From Takashimella koratensis (lineage: Eukaryota > Basidiomycota > Tremellomycetes > Trichosporonales > Tetragoniomycetaceae), in the NCBI GenBank assembly GCA_003116875.1, contig BCKT01000004.1, forward strand, positions 1,484,891-1,548,890: a stretch of 64,000 nucleotides of DNA, written 5' to 3'. The stretch's first letter is position 1, and each line of letters starts with the position of its first letter. Both the position numbers and the translations under genes were made by a program. Shown here one piece after another: positions 35,349 to 47,413 of this stretch. The notes under the pieces were generated by a model that did not search any database, was not told the origin of the DNA, and saw only the letters and a list, made by a program, of their open reading frames with translations.

Positions 35349-37797
35349 CGCGGCGGAGGAGAGGCGGGGAGTGGGGAGAGAGGTGGGTCGGGACGGATTG
35401 GGTTGGGTTGGGTTGGGTGAGGGCGAGGGCGAGGGGGTTAGAGCGTTGGGGCTGGGAAGGAGGTGATTAAGTTTGGAGGGGGTTGGAGGTCAGGATCCAA
35501 GAGATGGCAGAGATCGGAGAAAAGAGAGCGATGGGAGGTGCGATGGCGTGCTTGGCCGGCGGTAACGGTGACGACGGTGGTAACGACGATGTAGGCGAAA
35601 GCGACGACAACGACCAAGGCCGATGAGACGAAGGGACGAAGAGTCCAGGTGTTGAGCAAGTTGACGACAGATGACAGATGGGGTGAGCAAGGAAAGGGCA
35701 AATGATGAGGCGAGCCAGCGATTACGCAGCAGATGGAGGGACACTTGGGTGGGTGGAAATTTAGACGACTGAGAACAGGAGAAAAAAAAAAGGATATTGA
35801 TGTTGATTTTTTCCTGATAATCCGGGCGGACGAGAGGGAGGGTGGGGGAAGGGTAGAAGCAGACGAGTCAGCTGGGCGTAGGAGAAAGCCGAGTGGGAAA
35901 AAAATAATAATGACGGGTCGGCGTACGGTGGAATTAGGATTTCGGAAAAAGGGTCAAAAAGGAGGATGATGACCAAGCCAAAGGGGGAAATCAGGAGGCA
36001 AAGTGGAGGTTGAAGATGAGGTGATAAACAGATGACGGAGGGAGATCAACATGTTGCAAGCGCGGGGAGAGGTCAGGTAGAGAGGAGGGGAAAGATGAAG
36101 AGATGGAAGATATGTGGGCGGAAATCTATCGCGTTGATGTACTGTAGCGACTGTAGCGACCAGTCGGTTAGAAGATGCGGAGTGGGTGTAGGATTGAGAG
36201 CAGGGGAGGATAGGATTCGTTCTCGTCGATTCTACTTGTACTCAATCACAAATGTCGAAATCACCTTCGACCTTCTACCTTCACCCCTCTCGTCGCCTTG
36301 GAAATGCTGATCACTTCACACTCTACTCACCCGAATCGGTCTGGGGGGCGTTGGGCCTTCTTGACCACCTGAGCTACTGCGCTCGTGGCTTACCGATTCC
36401 CGAATCCAGGGGTATTCGTCTGTCCCGAAGACCCGAACTAGAGTTTTGCGGTCGGCGGTCGGCTGTTGGCTGTTGGCTGTTGGCTGTTGGCTGTTGGCGG
36501 TGTTGCTGTTGTTCCTTTCCCGATGGTGTAGAGGTGTGGATCAAAGTTCAGATCGAGCAGAGTCAGAAGAGCGGATACGAGGGTTTGCAAAGGCCTGATA
36601 AAGGGAGTGAGTGACCAAACAGGCGCGTCCGAAGGCGTACTTATATACCGACCGGGTTCGAGCAGATTATCGCCCCATGTCGACTCTTCGCGCCACGGCT
36701 TGATCTATACCTTCAATCGACGGTCTCAGAGCTATCGGTGCAGTCGGTGTTATCGGTAATCGGCGCAGTCAGTGTAATCAGTACCGAGACCCATACGCCT
36801 ACGCACATTGCACCATCCGCTTCTATCGATGGCGAATCGGGGTAGTCGTATCGATCCTACACAGACTCTCTATTTCCCATTTCCCACTCTGGGTCGAGAA
36901 GCTTAGCTCCACAGACTAACACGCACTGACAGGCGCGGTAAGATACTTGGTTCCCTGGATCGAGCTGATATCTATCTGATGTGAAGGGGATTCTCGACCT
37001 GAGACCCCACCCACCCGTTTCACTCTAACCCTACCTAGTCAGAAGAGGGCGAAGGTCGCTATCTCTGAATGATGATAGCGAGCCATCTGCCGGCGGCCGC
37101 GGACCGCCCCAGACCGCTTCTTTCCGCTTACCGCTTGCCGCTTCGTGATCGTGAGGGATGATGGGATGATGGTTGACGCTTGATGGGTTGGTTGCCACGC
37201 TCGGAACGGGTCCATGGGCCGTTGATACTTCTGTGCTTCTGAACGCGTGGGTCGCAGGGCGCACAAAGTGTCCGTATCCTTTCTCTCTTCCACCTTGGAA
37301 TCTTTTACCATCTGCACCCAGCCTTCCCCACACATCTTACACGGCCCCGGCCGACGAACCAAGACCCACGTCCCACGGAACCCACACAGCCCACGCGACC
37401 TGCCTGACCCCGATCATACCGCATCATCTCACTTCCGGGGCACACAAACACCTCTAGACACCCCTCACGCAGATCCATACTAGAATCAATCGATGCATTT
37501 CTCAGACATATTCTTTTGGGACAACAACGTAAAGGACAAAAAAATTGATCCCTTGACGCGTACTATTTCGCACGCAATAGTTGAAATTGGTCTCTTTTCG
37601 GTACTACTTCCCCCCTTCATCTTCCTCGCTTCAGCTTCTTGGCTTCTCTCACACCGCTTTTGGAGCTCGCTTACGAGCTTTACGCCCCTGCCGCCTCCGA
37701 ATCATACTCCGTGTCCTCATCTCCCTGCGACACCCAGTAGCTGCAGATTCACGCCACTGATCATCACGCAAGTTGAGATCCTATTTACAGGTTGGGC
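35349..37797. other. Gene-free gap of 2.4 kb upstream of GSH1
   Basis: Between the GSH1 start and the 3' end of the H-protein gene. It contains A runs (about 35783, 35899), a 7-bp tandem repeat at 36461-36498, and a TTATATACC box near 36640 without a recognisable gene behind it. I found no supported exon or RNA gene. Confidence 0.4.
36461..36498 (+). repeat. 7-bp tandem repeat, GGCTGTT x5
   Basis: Five perfect 7-bp units plus a partial GGC. The sequence is nearly the same unit as at 30711-30738. Confidence 0.9.
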
Positions 37798-39053
37798 TTA
37801 CTGCCCCTCGCAGTGCGCCTTGTACGCCTCGTCGTTGAGAAGCGACTCGAACTCGGCCGGGTCGGCGAGCTTGATCTTGGCGAGCCAGCCTGGGTCGATT
37901 GTAGTGGTCACGCGATAGGGGATAGATCAGGCGACGCGGTGTGGTCGGGGTGAGGTTGTGGTTGGAGTTGAGTTGAAATCGGTGGAGGGGTGGAGGGGTG
38001 GAGTGACGGGGACGAAAGTTGGTAGGTGGAGGTGGAGCGTGCGACGTAGAACCAAGAGCGTTGAGATTTCGTCAGCGTGTGCTTTGCAGATTCTGCCGTT
38101 GGCCGTCTCTCTCAACCCTTGGTCACAGGGGAATGCGCCAAGCGATGTCTCCGAGCGATCACGTCTACCTCCTCAAGAGGTGTCTTTTTCTCGTGATACG
38201 TCTCACTCCCTCCCTCCACTATCCCATTCTTCCGCCCTAACACACGCCCACGGATACATCCCACTCCCATTCTCACAACCTGCGCAGACCCCTCGACTCA
38301 CCGTCGTTCTCAGGCGACTTGTTAAGCAAGCTCGGCTGGTCAGCCAAGGCCTCGTTGATCTCCTCAACGATACCCGAGACGGGGGCGTAGATGTCGGACG
38401 CCGCCTTGACGGACTCGACGGCGCCGATGGCCTCTGTGGAGAAGTGACGATGAATGAGGTGGGAAGAAGGGGAAGAAGGAGGTTGTGTCAGCATGGTTTT
38501 CTCCAGCCACACCAGGGGTCAGAGTGGTGGAAGGTGGGTGAGAGGGGATCGCGACGCGTTACGCGCATCTAGACTTCCTCTCCCATCTCTGCCTGGACCA
38601 GGCAAACGCCTGCTCAGGGAATTCGACTCTCGCATCGAACCACTCACCGCCCGAAGCGACCTCGCTACCGGCCGACGGAAGCTCGACGAAGACAACGTCG
38701 CCAAGCGCCTTCTGGGCGTAGTCGGTGATCCCCACGGTTCCGACATTGGTAGAGGGGTCGAACTTGACCCATTCGTGGTCGGTAGTGTAGCGGGCTAGTC
38801 GGGGTGTTAGTCATAAGCCTGGCGACGAGAGGTTGGAGAGGGGGGATTAAGAGAGGGGTGGAGAAGGGAGATGTGAGTTGGGAGAGACTTGAGAGGTGAC
38901 AAGGAGACGAGATGGGTGGACTGAACTGGACACTGGACTAGGCAAGTGATACGACTCACTGGAGATGAAGCGCGCAGCGAAGGAGCGGGAGAAAGAGGGG
39001 GCCGCGAAACGGCGAGCCGAGCGGAGAGCAACAGGGCGGAGAACAGAGATCAT
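37798..39053 (-). CDS. GCV3: Glycine cleavage system H protein, mitochondrial
   Basis: Lipoyl-carrying shuttle of the glycine decarboxylase complex. Four exons: 38960-39053, 38648-38794, 38302-38433 and 37798-37889, all introns phase 1; 465 bp, 154 aa. The first exon is an Arg/Ser/Ala-rich presequence ([20 protein letters not shown]). The mature part begins [12 protein letters not shown], with [20 protein letters not shown], and the lipoylation site [18 protein letters not shown] (Lys of ESVKA). The end is [20 protein letters not shown]. All are canonical and the length fits. Intron 4 is long (about 412 bp). Confidence 0.96.
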
Positions 39054-39848
39054 CGTGGTATGTGGGGGTTGAGTGGGTGAGGTGGGCGGTTGAGCTAAGT
39101 TGAGTGACGGGGTGAGCTGGTGACTGCGGTTGTGATGAGATGAGATGAGGTGTGATGAGAACAACGAGGAAGAGAAAAAGTTTTGTTTGCCCAGAGGGGG
39201 GGTAGGAGGACAGAAGAGGGAGTCTATGTGCTCCGTGTCGCGGGAGTGGTCGAGGTGATCTTGGACCCGGTGGCTGCTGTGGATTGGAATTTAATCCGTC
39301 TTACCTGCTAATGAGATTTCCAAGAACACTCGGATTGGAAAATAACCACAGGACCGTTAAGGTAAGGAGGGACCTGAACCTTATCGCGCAAGTAGGTGGG
39401 GGGTGTAAATAAGTTCCGGCAATGGGGGAAGGGGGGGTTGTGGCACCGAGTGGGAAGAGACGGTGACTAGGAGTAGGCAGACAAGTGAGGAGACCGAGGA
39501 GATCAGGTAGATTGGATGGATGGGTGCATCGTCGGCTCAAACCGTACCCCAAACAGAATGGAGAGATAGATGGCGTGAATTGTACGCTGGATGGGATGGC
39601 CCGAAACGCGTGTGGTGTGTGGATCCTTTGATGTACACATGTTGTCACTCCGCCAGAGTCACTCCGGCCAGATTTGGTGCCACCTCCGCCGTCACCATCA
39701 ATACCGTCAACATCATCACTTTCCCCAACACCCCCCACGACCCACAACACCATCTTCGATATCCTCATCTCACTCTCCATCTTCACCGTTCATCAGCATA
39801 ACCCGCATCGTCCATCCACTTACTCCACCTCCACCTCTATCCTCGTAA

Positions 39849-39893
39849 TGGCTCCCACCCGCCGTCCTCTTCAACGAACATAGTAAGCCCCCC

Positions 39894-39952
<59 letters not shown>

Positions 39953-41256
39953 TTCCTCATACTCCATCTCAACGCACGAACACCCTTCCCCCACCTCTCA
40001 TCTAACTTACACCTCCACAGCTCATCCGATACTCCTCCCGCCTCTCCCCACGTCCTCACTCCTCCACCTAGTGGAACCCCTTCCCATTCTCCCTCTACGA
40101 CACCTACCCCTACTCTCTCTTCCACCCCAACTCTCGCGGCGACATCTCTCTTGGTAGCTTCTCCTTCTACCCACTCACTTACTCTGCATCCACCATCTCC
40201 CACTTCTCCTCTCCTTGCTCTCACTGCTCCCACTTCACCTACCACTCCCAACACCCACTCTCCCGTTCTTGCTCCCCCTTCCTTCTCTGGACCCTCTGTC
40301 ACCCCTCTCTCCGCACCACCAGCACCACTCACCCGCCAACCCGCTCCCAAATCCGCCTACGCCACCCACACACCTGGTCGGCAGCTTCCCTCTCAACGCC
40401 GCCACTACCACCTCTCCTTCACCTCTGACGACGATGAGCACGGGGACATTGACGACGGCATATCCTATGCTTCCCGCACCGCCGACGCCGACGGAGACGG
40501 GTACCGATACTCTCGTCATTCTCGCCCCTACTTCCCCCGCACATCCACAGCTACACTCCCACCCCCTCGCCCATTTACTTCCCGCTACGCTCTTCCCCCT
40601 TCCACTTCCTCTTTCGCGCCTCGTCCCTCCATCTCCCCCAAACAACCCAAATCGAAACGCAAGCAACCTCCACCAAGTCTCGGGATAAGCAGGTCTCGCT
40701 CGGTTTCAGGTGACGCGACGAGTTATTATTCCTCCGACTCGCATTGGGGTGGGTCCGGTCATGGACTGGGGTTCGGGCTGGGTGGACTGAGCAGGAGTGG
40801 AGGGAGAGGCAGAGGGAGGGAGAAGGGTGTTCCCTCGGAAAGAGAGGTGGCGATTCTGAGGTCGTGTGCGTTGTCGTCGGTGATCGTATTATGTACGATC
40901 TGTTCCTCTGCCGCCGCTGTGTACGTCTTTCGTCACCCTCAATACTTTTCGTGAGTGAACACAATCTTCCAAAACACTCACAGGCTAATGCGAACTACCA
41001 ACTTTGGGTTGTTGAATTGGTCGTGTATAGAATTGTTTATTTTACGACGCTCACTCTCGGCCTCGCCTCCGCATTCGCACTCCTCCTCCTTGGGGCAGCC
41101 GGTGGACATGCACACGCCCCGCTAACTGCCTTGCTCGTCTTCGCTGTCCTCTCGGTTTTCCTCCTTTCCCTGCACTTTGTTCATATCGGCTACATCGGGG
41201 GTGAGAGCGGTCAAAGCGGGGGAGCGACCGGCGCAGGGGAGTCTTCCCATGCTTAG
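39849..41256 (+). CDS. Three-pass membrane protein with long disordered N-terminus, unknown
   Basis: Three exons, 39849-39883, 40021-40950 and 41031-41256 (1191 bp, 396 aa), from MAPTRRPLQRTYSSDTPPAS. Residues 12 to about 285 are Ser/Thr/Pro-rich, with a basic/acidic patch (RRHYHLSFTSDDDEHGDI) and Arg-rich segments, and look cytosolic and disordered. Three hydrophobic helices follow: SSVIVLCTICSSAAAVYVF, then VYFTTLTLGLASAFALLLLG and LLVFAVLSVFLLSLHFVHIG, ending in a short Gly/Ser tail. I chose the second acceptor at 41030 (GTATAG) because it alone joins the frame into the second helix. Intron 1 (39884-40020) is mostly a 56-base C run. I do not recognise the family. Confidence 0.6.
39896..39951 (+). 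repeat. Poly-C run of 56 in an intron
   Basis: 56 uninterrupted C, starting 12 bp after the 5' splice site of intron 1 of the three-pass membrane protein gene, preceded by a further short C run broken by one T. Confidence 0.9.
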
Positions 41257-41582
41257 GCAGGGTGAGGTTAGCTTTTCGTCATTGTATGCATCATTCCACT
41301 GGTACTTCACCACCAAACGTTCTCGTCCGCACAATGTAGATAACACGTAGAGATACACCCGGACCTTCTTGGTGCGGTTATAGTACCACATCGCCACACT
41401 CTGACTGACATGAGCGAATTTGAGATTCCCAATCCTCCTTCGCTTATCTCTCCACATTGTCGACTCGGTAACAAGATACAGTTACTGTTTCGACCCCGCT
41501 TCACTCGAAATCTCAACACCTTGATACCAATTACAAAGGTTACTAGGTTGACGAAGCACCATCCACTGTTCACGATCTCGCC

Positions 41583-42821
41583 ATGGTTGATCAAATCTTT
41601 TGCACGCGGGGCGATATCGTGGAGAACACTCACCTTGTCCATGCGGCAGTGACCGATTCCACCGGTCGGCTCTTGTTCCACCTCGGTGATCCATCCCGGA
41701 TCACTTTTGTCCGCTCTACCGCCAAACCCGCTCAAGCACTTGCTGTCCTCGAAACCGCCGCTATCGCTCAATTCAATCTCACGACTCCCGACTTGGCCCT
41801 GATGTGTGCTTCACACAGTTCGGAACCTTTCCATATCGATCGAGCAACGTCCATGCTCCATCGAGTCGGGTGCACTGAATCCGACCTCGCATGCGGCGGA
41901 CACCCGGCATTGAACGAGTCCGTGAACCGAGCGTGGATGAAAGCGGATTACGAGCCGACTCCGATCTGTAATGACTGTTCGGGAAAACACGTGGGGATGT
42001 TGGCTGCTGCAAAAGGAATGGGAGTAGCGGTTGAGGGTTATCACCAACCCGACCATCCGGTACAGCTTCACGTGAAGAGGGTCGTGGAGGAGGTAGTCAA
42101 AGCCTCTGCATCTGATACGGACGCGAAAGTGGTTTGGGCTACAGATGGGTGTAACCTCCCTGCACCTGCTCTCCCACTTTGTCTTCTCGCGAGCATGTAC
42201 GCGGCTTTTGCCCTCAGCGTCGATACCGTCGATCCTACCGATACCTCCGACTCGAACACAGAACGTTCCCGAAACATGGCTCGACTCTTTAACGCAATGA
42301 CGACCTTTCCTGACTTGGTCGGTGGGACAGATCGATTCTGTACCCTTCTCATGAGTGCCGCAGCAGGTCGACTTATCGGTAAAGTTGGCGCCGACGGGTG
42401 TTATGCGATTGGCGTGCGGTCGACTCCACCACCACCACCACCACCACCACCACCGCCGTCTGGACTGACGCAAGCACTACCAACGCCCGCACCGTCGAAC
42501 CCCCCGACCCCTACGCCGACTCCTCTCACGACCTCGACCACAACGTTGTTAGACGCTCACGGCGCGATCGGGATCGCAGTCAAAATCGAAGATGGCAACT
42601 TGGATATATTGTACGCCACCGTCGTTGAGATCCTAGATCAGCTCGGGCTCATGGACGACATTATGGCCGCCGCGCTGAAGAAGTTTACGCGCCCAGGGAG
42701 GGTAAATACCGCCGGGGTGGTTATCGGTCAAGTAGTTCCTGATTTCACACTACGTACGACTCGGAGAGACGTGATAGAGATAGCTAGAGACTTGAGACGG
42801 ATGAGGAAGGACCGTATCTAG
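41583..42821 (+). CDS. L-asparaginase II, Rhizobium-type (PF06089 family)
   Basis: Hydrolyses L-asparagine to aspartate and ammonia. One exon, 412 aa, ATG in a strong context (CGCCATGG). It belongs to the bacterial thermolabile asparaginase II family (Rhizobium etli type), not the yeast ASP1/ASP3 family. Visible active-site landmarks: S45-T-A-K48, the SHSSE loop at 77-81, C132-S-G-K135 and TDGC190NLPAP; in the bacterial enzyme a Cys/Lys/Cys trio binds zinc and the Ser-x-x-Lys pair is catalytic. An added Pro/Thr-rich stretch at about residues 282-320 (polyproline run encoded by CCA repeats) interrupts the fold between YAIGVRS and DAHGAIGIAVKIEDG. The absence of introns in an intron-dense neighbourhood, and the bacterial family, suggest acquisition from bacteria at some point. 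Confidence 0.88.
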   Translation: MVDQIFCTRGDIVENTHLVHAAVTDSTGRLLFHLGDPSRITFVRSTAKPAQALAVLETAAIAQFNLTTPDLALMCASHSSEPFHIDRATSMLHRVGCTESDLACGGHPALNESVNRAWMKADYEPTPICNDCSGKHVGMLAAAKGMGVAVEGYHQPDHPVQLHVKRVVEEVVKASASDTDAKVVWATDGCNLPAPALPLCLLASMYAAFALSVDTVDPTDTSDSNTERSRNMARLFNAMTTFPDLVGGTDRFCTLLMSAAAGRLIGKVGADGCYAIGVRSTPPPPPPPPPPPSGLTQALPTPAPSNPPTPTPTPLTTSTTTLLDAHGAIGIAVKIEDGNLDILYATVVEILDQLGLMDDIMAAALKKFTRPGRVNTAGVVIGQVVPDFTLRTTRRDVIEIARDLRRMRKDRI

Positions 42822-43643
42822 TCGTCATAGTCGCATTGGTTGCATTGTAGATATAGATCATTCATAGCGGACATAGGTAAATGCATTCGAGAGTTTGATT
42901 CTTGAGGGGGTGAACTCTCCGCTTACTCGCTCAAAAGAGAGGGTGTAAGCGCACCCCTTGGGACGGTTGAGAGCTGCTTGGAGCAAGTTTCAAGCATGTC
43001 AGCAGTAGCTGGCAGCCAGATCGCCTCCGCGCCCAAAGTGCCACATCTATATCAGTATCACTTGTGCAACGGACCACCGAATCATCGTTAGTGTCGCATC
43101 TATCACTTGGAAGCTATCGGCCATCCAGATGCATTCGTCATGCGTCGGTAGCGTTCGGAGGCAGGCATCAAGAGGGAGAGAACAAGCACGAGCGAATAGA
43201 AAAGGGAGGGGATATTCGAAGGTTTTCTTGTAATTAATGTAAAAGACAAGGCAAACTAGGTAGGAAAAAAATAATAAGGGCTGGGAAGGAGAGGTAGGTG
43301 GGGACACGACGCTGACTTACTACGACGGGAGACGCAGGCAGGGGGTGTTAAAGAGGGTGTAGTAGGTAGGGGGAATACTTGGGTGTCTTCTTCTTCTTTC
43401 AAGGAGAGAGAGAGAGAGGGGTAGTAGGGGGTATGGCGCCCGGGACCCGACGCATGCAGAACGGAATAAAAGAGAATGCAGAGGATGAGAAAACGAGGCT
43501 ACATTGAGGGAGGTAGGAGGAAGTTTAGAATAAAGGGTAGCCCGCAGGTGTATGGGTGTTGTCAAAAGACGAGACAAAATGCGGAAGGGGTGTAGAGAGG
43601 AGATAGGGAAAGCAGACTCTATGACGAAAAGTCGGCGAGTCGC
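42822..43643. other. Convergent 3' region between asparaginase and PMA1
   Basis: About 820 bp between two converging genes. Nothing recognisable; presumably two 3' UTRs, the PMA1 one being long. Confidence 0.4.
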
Positions 43644-46600
43644 TTAGTGGGCGCGGGACGAAGCACGCTGGAGAGCGGCACCCGACTGCTGGGCCTGGAT
43701 GGAAGAGAAGCGCTGGAGCTCGTTCTTCGACATGTTGACCTTGGCGCCACCCTTGAGACCGATGCGACCAGCGGCCTTGGAGAGGAAGTTGGTGCGGTTC
43801 GAGTAGAGGGACTCGTGGCGCGAAGCGGTACGCTGGAGCTTCTCGCCGTTCTCGTCGACAAGAGCCGGGGCGACCTTGCGAGCCTTGCGGGCCTGGAGCG
43901 AGGCAATGACGGTCTTCTTCATGATGAACTTGATCAAGTCGAGAGGGATGTACCAGATAATGTTCCAGATCCAGACGATACCGATCCAGCCGCCCGAGAT
44001 GGCGTCAACGTCGGTGAAGCCCCAGTTACCGAAGGCGGCAATGATGGAGGAAACGAGCTGAGCCAAGCAGAAAGCGAGCATGAGGGCGATCGAGGGACGC
44101 TCAGTCCACGATGGGCCGTGCGAACGGGTGACGAAGATGAGGGCCTGCGAGATGATGGCGACCTGGAGGTAGATGACCATGTGGACACCGTTGTCGTTGA
44201 CACCCTTGTAAGCCATGACGCGGAACTTGTCCTCGAAGAAGGTGGTGTTGTGGATGACGGCGAAGAAGACAATGGTCGAGAGCGCAAGGTAGAGACCGTA
44301 AGCGATACCGAACGAGAAGACCTCGGCAAGGTCCCAAGAGTCCGGGGTGGTCGAGGGCAAGACACGGTCGAGCGAGAGGGTCATGATGGTACCGTCGTTG
44401 AGAACAGCGATGATAAGAACCATGAACGGGGGGAAGTCGAACTGCCAAGCGAAGGCCATGATAGCGAAACCGACGACGATACGGATGGTGACAGCGCAAG
44501 CGTAGATGGCGTAGTTCCTCATACGCTGGAAGATGACACGGGAACCGTAGATGGCGTGAACAATGGTGGAAAGTCCGGGCTCGGTAAGGACAATGTCGGC
44601 GGCACCACGGGCAGCGTCGGTAGCACCCTCGACGGCGATACCGACGTTGGCACGGGAAAGAGCGGGGGCGTCGTTGGCACCGTCACCTGTCATGGCGCAA
44701 AGGTGGCCGAGACCCTGGATACGCTTGACAATCTCGAACTTGTGCTCCGGGAAGACACCGGCGAAACCGTCGGCGTCCATGATCATCTCGTCGAGGTTGG
44801 CGTACTTGCCACCGGCCTCGGGGGCCTCCTTGAGAACCTTGGACGGGTACATGTGGTCACCGAGACCGAGACGACGGCCGGTCTCCTTGGCAATAGCGAG
44901 CTGGTCACCGGTAACCATCTTGACCTTGACACCGAGAGCCATGGCGTCGTCGATAGTCTGCTTGGTGTCCGAACGAGGGGGGTCGAAGATGGAGAGGAGA
45001 CCGACGAGCTCGAAACCGTTACCCTCAGAGTCCTTCTCGGAGCCAACAACGTCCTCGTAGGCGACAGCGAGGGCACGAAGACCACGGCGGGCAAACTCCT
45101 CGACATCGGACTCAAGGCGGTCCTCGAGCTCGTGGGTCTTGTTGCGGGAGCAGAGTTCGATGATGATACCGGTCATACCCTTGGTGGCACGCTTGAGCTT
45201 GCCGCCGTCACGGTTGTCACGGTAAGTGATCTCAGTGCGCTTGTCGACGGGGTTGAAGGGCTTGAAGTCGAGGAGGTCAATGCCCTCACGAGCCTGCTTG
45301 GGGTCGGGGAGAGTGCCGACGACACAGCCGTCAATGGCGTCCTGGTTCTCGGTACGGGAAGCGTAGGCGGCGAGAAGGCAGACACCCTCGACGTCCCAGT
45401 GGGAGTAGCACTTGACGTTCTCCTTGTCGATGGTGAGCTTGTTGGTGGTAAGGGTACCGGTCTTGTCGGAGCAGAGAATGGTGACACCGGCAAGCTCCTC
45501 AATAGCAGTGATACGGGTAACGATGGCCTTGTGCTTGGCGAGCTGCTGGGCACCGACGGCGAGGGTGACGGACAAGACAGTCGGCATGGCGATGGGGATA
45601 CCACCGATCAAGAGGACAAGGATGTTGTTGAGACCACGACGGTACGAGTAGCGGAAGTCGGCGTAGAGGATGAGGATCTCGAGGAGGACGAAGAGACCGA
45701 TCGAGACGAGACAGAACGAACCGATACGGGCAAGAACCATCTGCAAGTGACCGGTCTGGTCGTTGTCCTGACCGACGAGGGTAGCGGCACGACCGAAGAA
45801 AGTGTTGGGACCGGTGGAGATGACGATACCCTCAGCCTCACCCTGCTTGCAGGTAGAGCCGGAGAAGCACTCGTCACCCTCCTTCTTGCCCTGGGGAAGA
45901 GACTCGCCGGTAAGAGCAGCCTGGTCCATGGAAACGTCAATGGCCTCAACGAGACGGCAGTCGGCCGGGCAAACGTCACCGTGCTTGAAGGCGACGAGGT
46001 CACCGGGGACAAGCTCGGCGGACTCGACCTCCTTCCAGTTGCCGTCACGCTTAACACGAGCCTTGGGGGCGAGAGAGTCCATAAGAGCCTTGACAGCGTT
46101 ACCGGCGTTGCGTTCCTCGACGAAACCAATGGTCGAGTTGATGAAGAGGAGGAGGACGATACCGACAAAGTCTTGCCAGTCGGGGGGAGTGCCACCACCG
46201 TTGGAAAGAGCGATGGCGACGAGGGCGGCACCCTCCATGACCCACGAGAGGGGGTTCCACATGAAGGAGAGGAACTGGAGGAAGACGCTGGGGATGAAGG
46301 TCAGCGGTTGTTTTGATGATTTTGTGTATTTGTCCCTTCTTGGCACGGAAGAATAGGGGCTTGGCGTGGCTGGACTTACTTCTCCGACTTCTCCTCGAGC
46401 TTGTTGGGGCCGAAGATACCGATACGGTTCTGGGCCTCGGACTCGGTGAGACCGGCGTCAGTGCACTGGAGGAGCTGGAAGACCTCCTCCATGACAATGT
46501 GCTCAATGTCGACCTTGTCCTTGTCGTAGAGGTCGGCAGCGGTGAACTGGATCTGTGCGGTGTGTGAGCGTTGTGGATAAGAGACACGTGACTCTCAGGG

Positions 46601-47413
46601 GTGCGGGAAGGGCGGAAGCGGAGGGAGGGGTGACAGGTGACGCCGCGGCCGAGGAGGCTAAGCGGGTCGAGCCATGGTAACTAGCCCGGAAACTAAAAAA
46701 CGCCAAACCGCGGAATAGAGTTTAGGTGGGTGATAGTGGCCGATGACGATAGGAAATCGGTCACGAGTGGGTGGGGTGGTAGGTACAGGTACAGTAGTGC
46801 GCTCCGTCGCGAGGCTCCAACAGAATCGAATCGTGGGGTAGGGGATGGCATGGGGAGAAGGAGGCTGGAGACTGGTCAACTTACGGTGCTCATGTCGACC
46901 TTGGCGTGGAGGTCACCAGCGTGTCGCTCCTCCATCTCCTTGTACTCGCGCTTCTTCTTCTCAGGCTCGGCATCGACGGCGGCTGGGTGGTGTCAGCCAC
47001 TGAGTCTGAGATGGAATAGGGGATGGATGGATGGATGGATGTATTGACTCACGCTCCTCGACAGCGGGCTGAGCGGGCTCGGCAGTGCCGGTGGGGAGGG
47101 AGGACTCCCTGTGGACGTTGTCAGTGGTGGTCATGGGCGGTGTGTAGGAGGGATAGGAGTGGTTGTTTGCGAATGAACGTGCGGAAACGAAGCAACAGGC
47201 AGGATGACCGAAAGCGGGAATAAAAAAATAAAACGGTGACGGGCAGGCAGGTAGAATGATCCGCACCAGCGAGTCACAAACAAGGTGATCGAGGGGGTGA
47301 TGGTGATGGAGAAGGGGAGGGGGAGTGTTGGAGACGACGATGAGAGTGAAGGTGGTAGCGAGGACTTACTTGACGGGGACCTCCTCGGGGGTGTGCTTCT
47401 CGTTCTCAGACAT
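43644..47413 (-). CDS. PMA1: Plasma-membrane H+-ATPase
   Basis: P-type proton pump that builds the membrane potential used for nutrient uptake. Five exons: 47370-47413, 47053-47108, 46885-46982, 46380-46552 and 43644-46287 (3015 bp, 1004 aa). The N-terminus MSENEKHTPEEVPVKE is acidic and charged. Landmarks: NPLSWVMEGAALVAIAL (first helix), ALTGESLPQGKK (actuator TGES), CSDKTGTLTTNK (phosphorylated Asp), KMVTGDQLAIAKETGRRLG, and MTGDGANDAPALSRANVGIAV (hinge). The C-terminal regulatory tail ends ERFSSIQAQQ-like and LQRASSRAH. Codon choice is extremely biased, as expected of a very highly expressed gene, which creates an 889-codon open frame on the opposite strand that I take as an artefact. Four short 5' exons precede one large exon. 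Confidence 0.97.

Noticed and set aside
36640..36680. TATA-like box and GGGTTCGAGC motif suggesting a tRNA or gene start
   Set aside because: No cloverleaf can be drawn and no coding exon follows on either strand.
43647..46316. Open frame of 889 codons on the plus strand, antisense to PMA1
   Set aside because: It mirrors the highly biased codon use of PMA1: third-position C/G on the minus strand removes stops from this frame. The translation is a Gly/Val/Asp/Glu-rich string without domain character.
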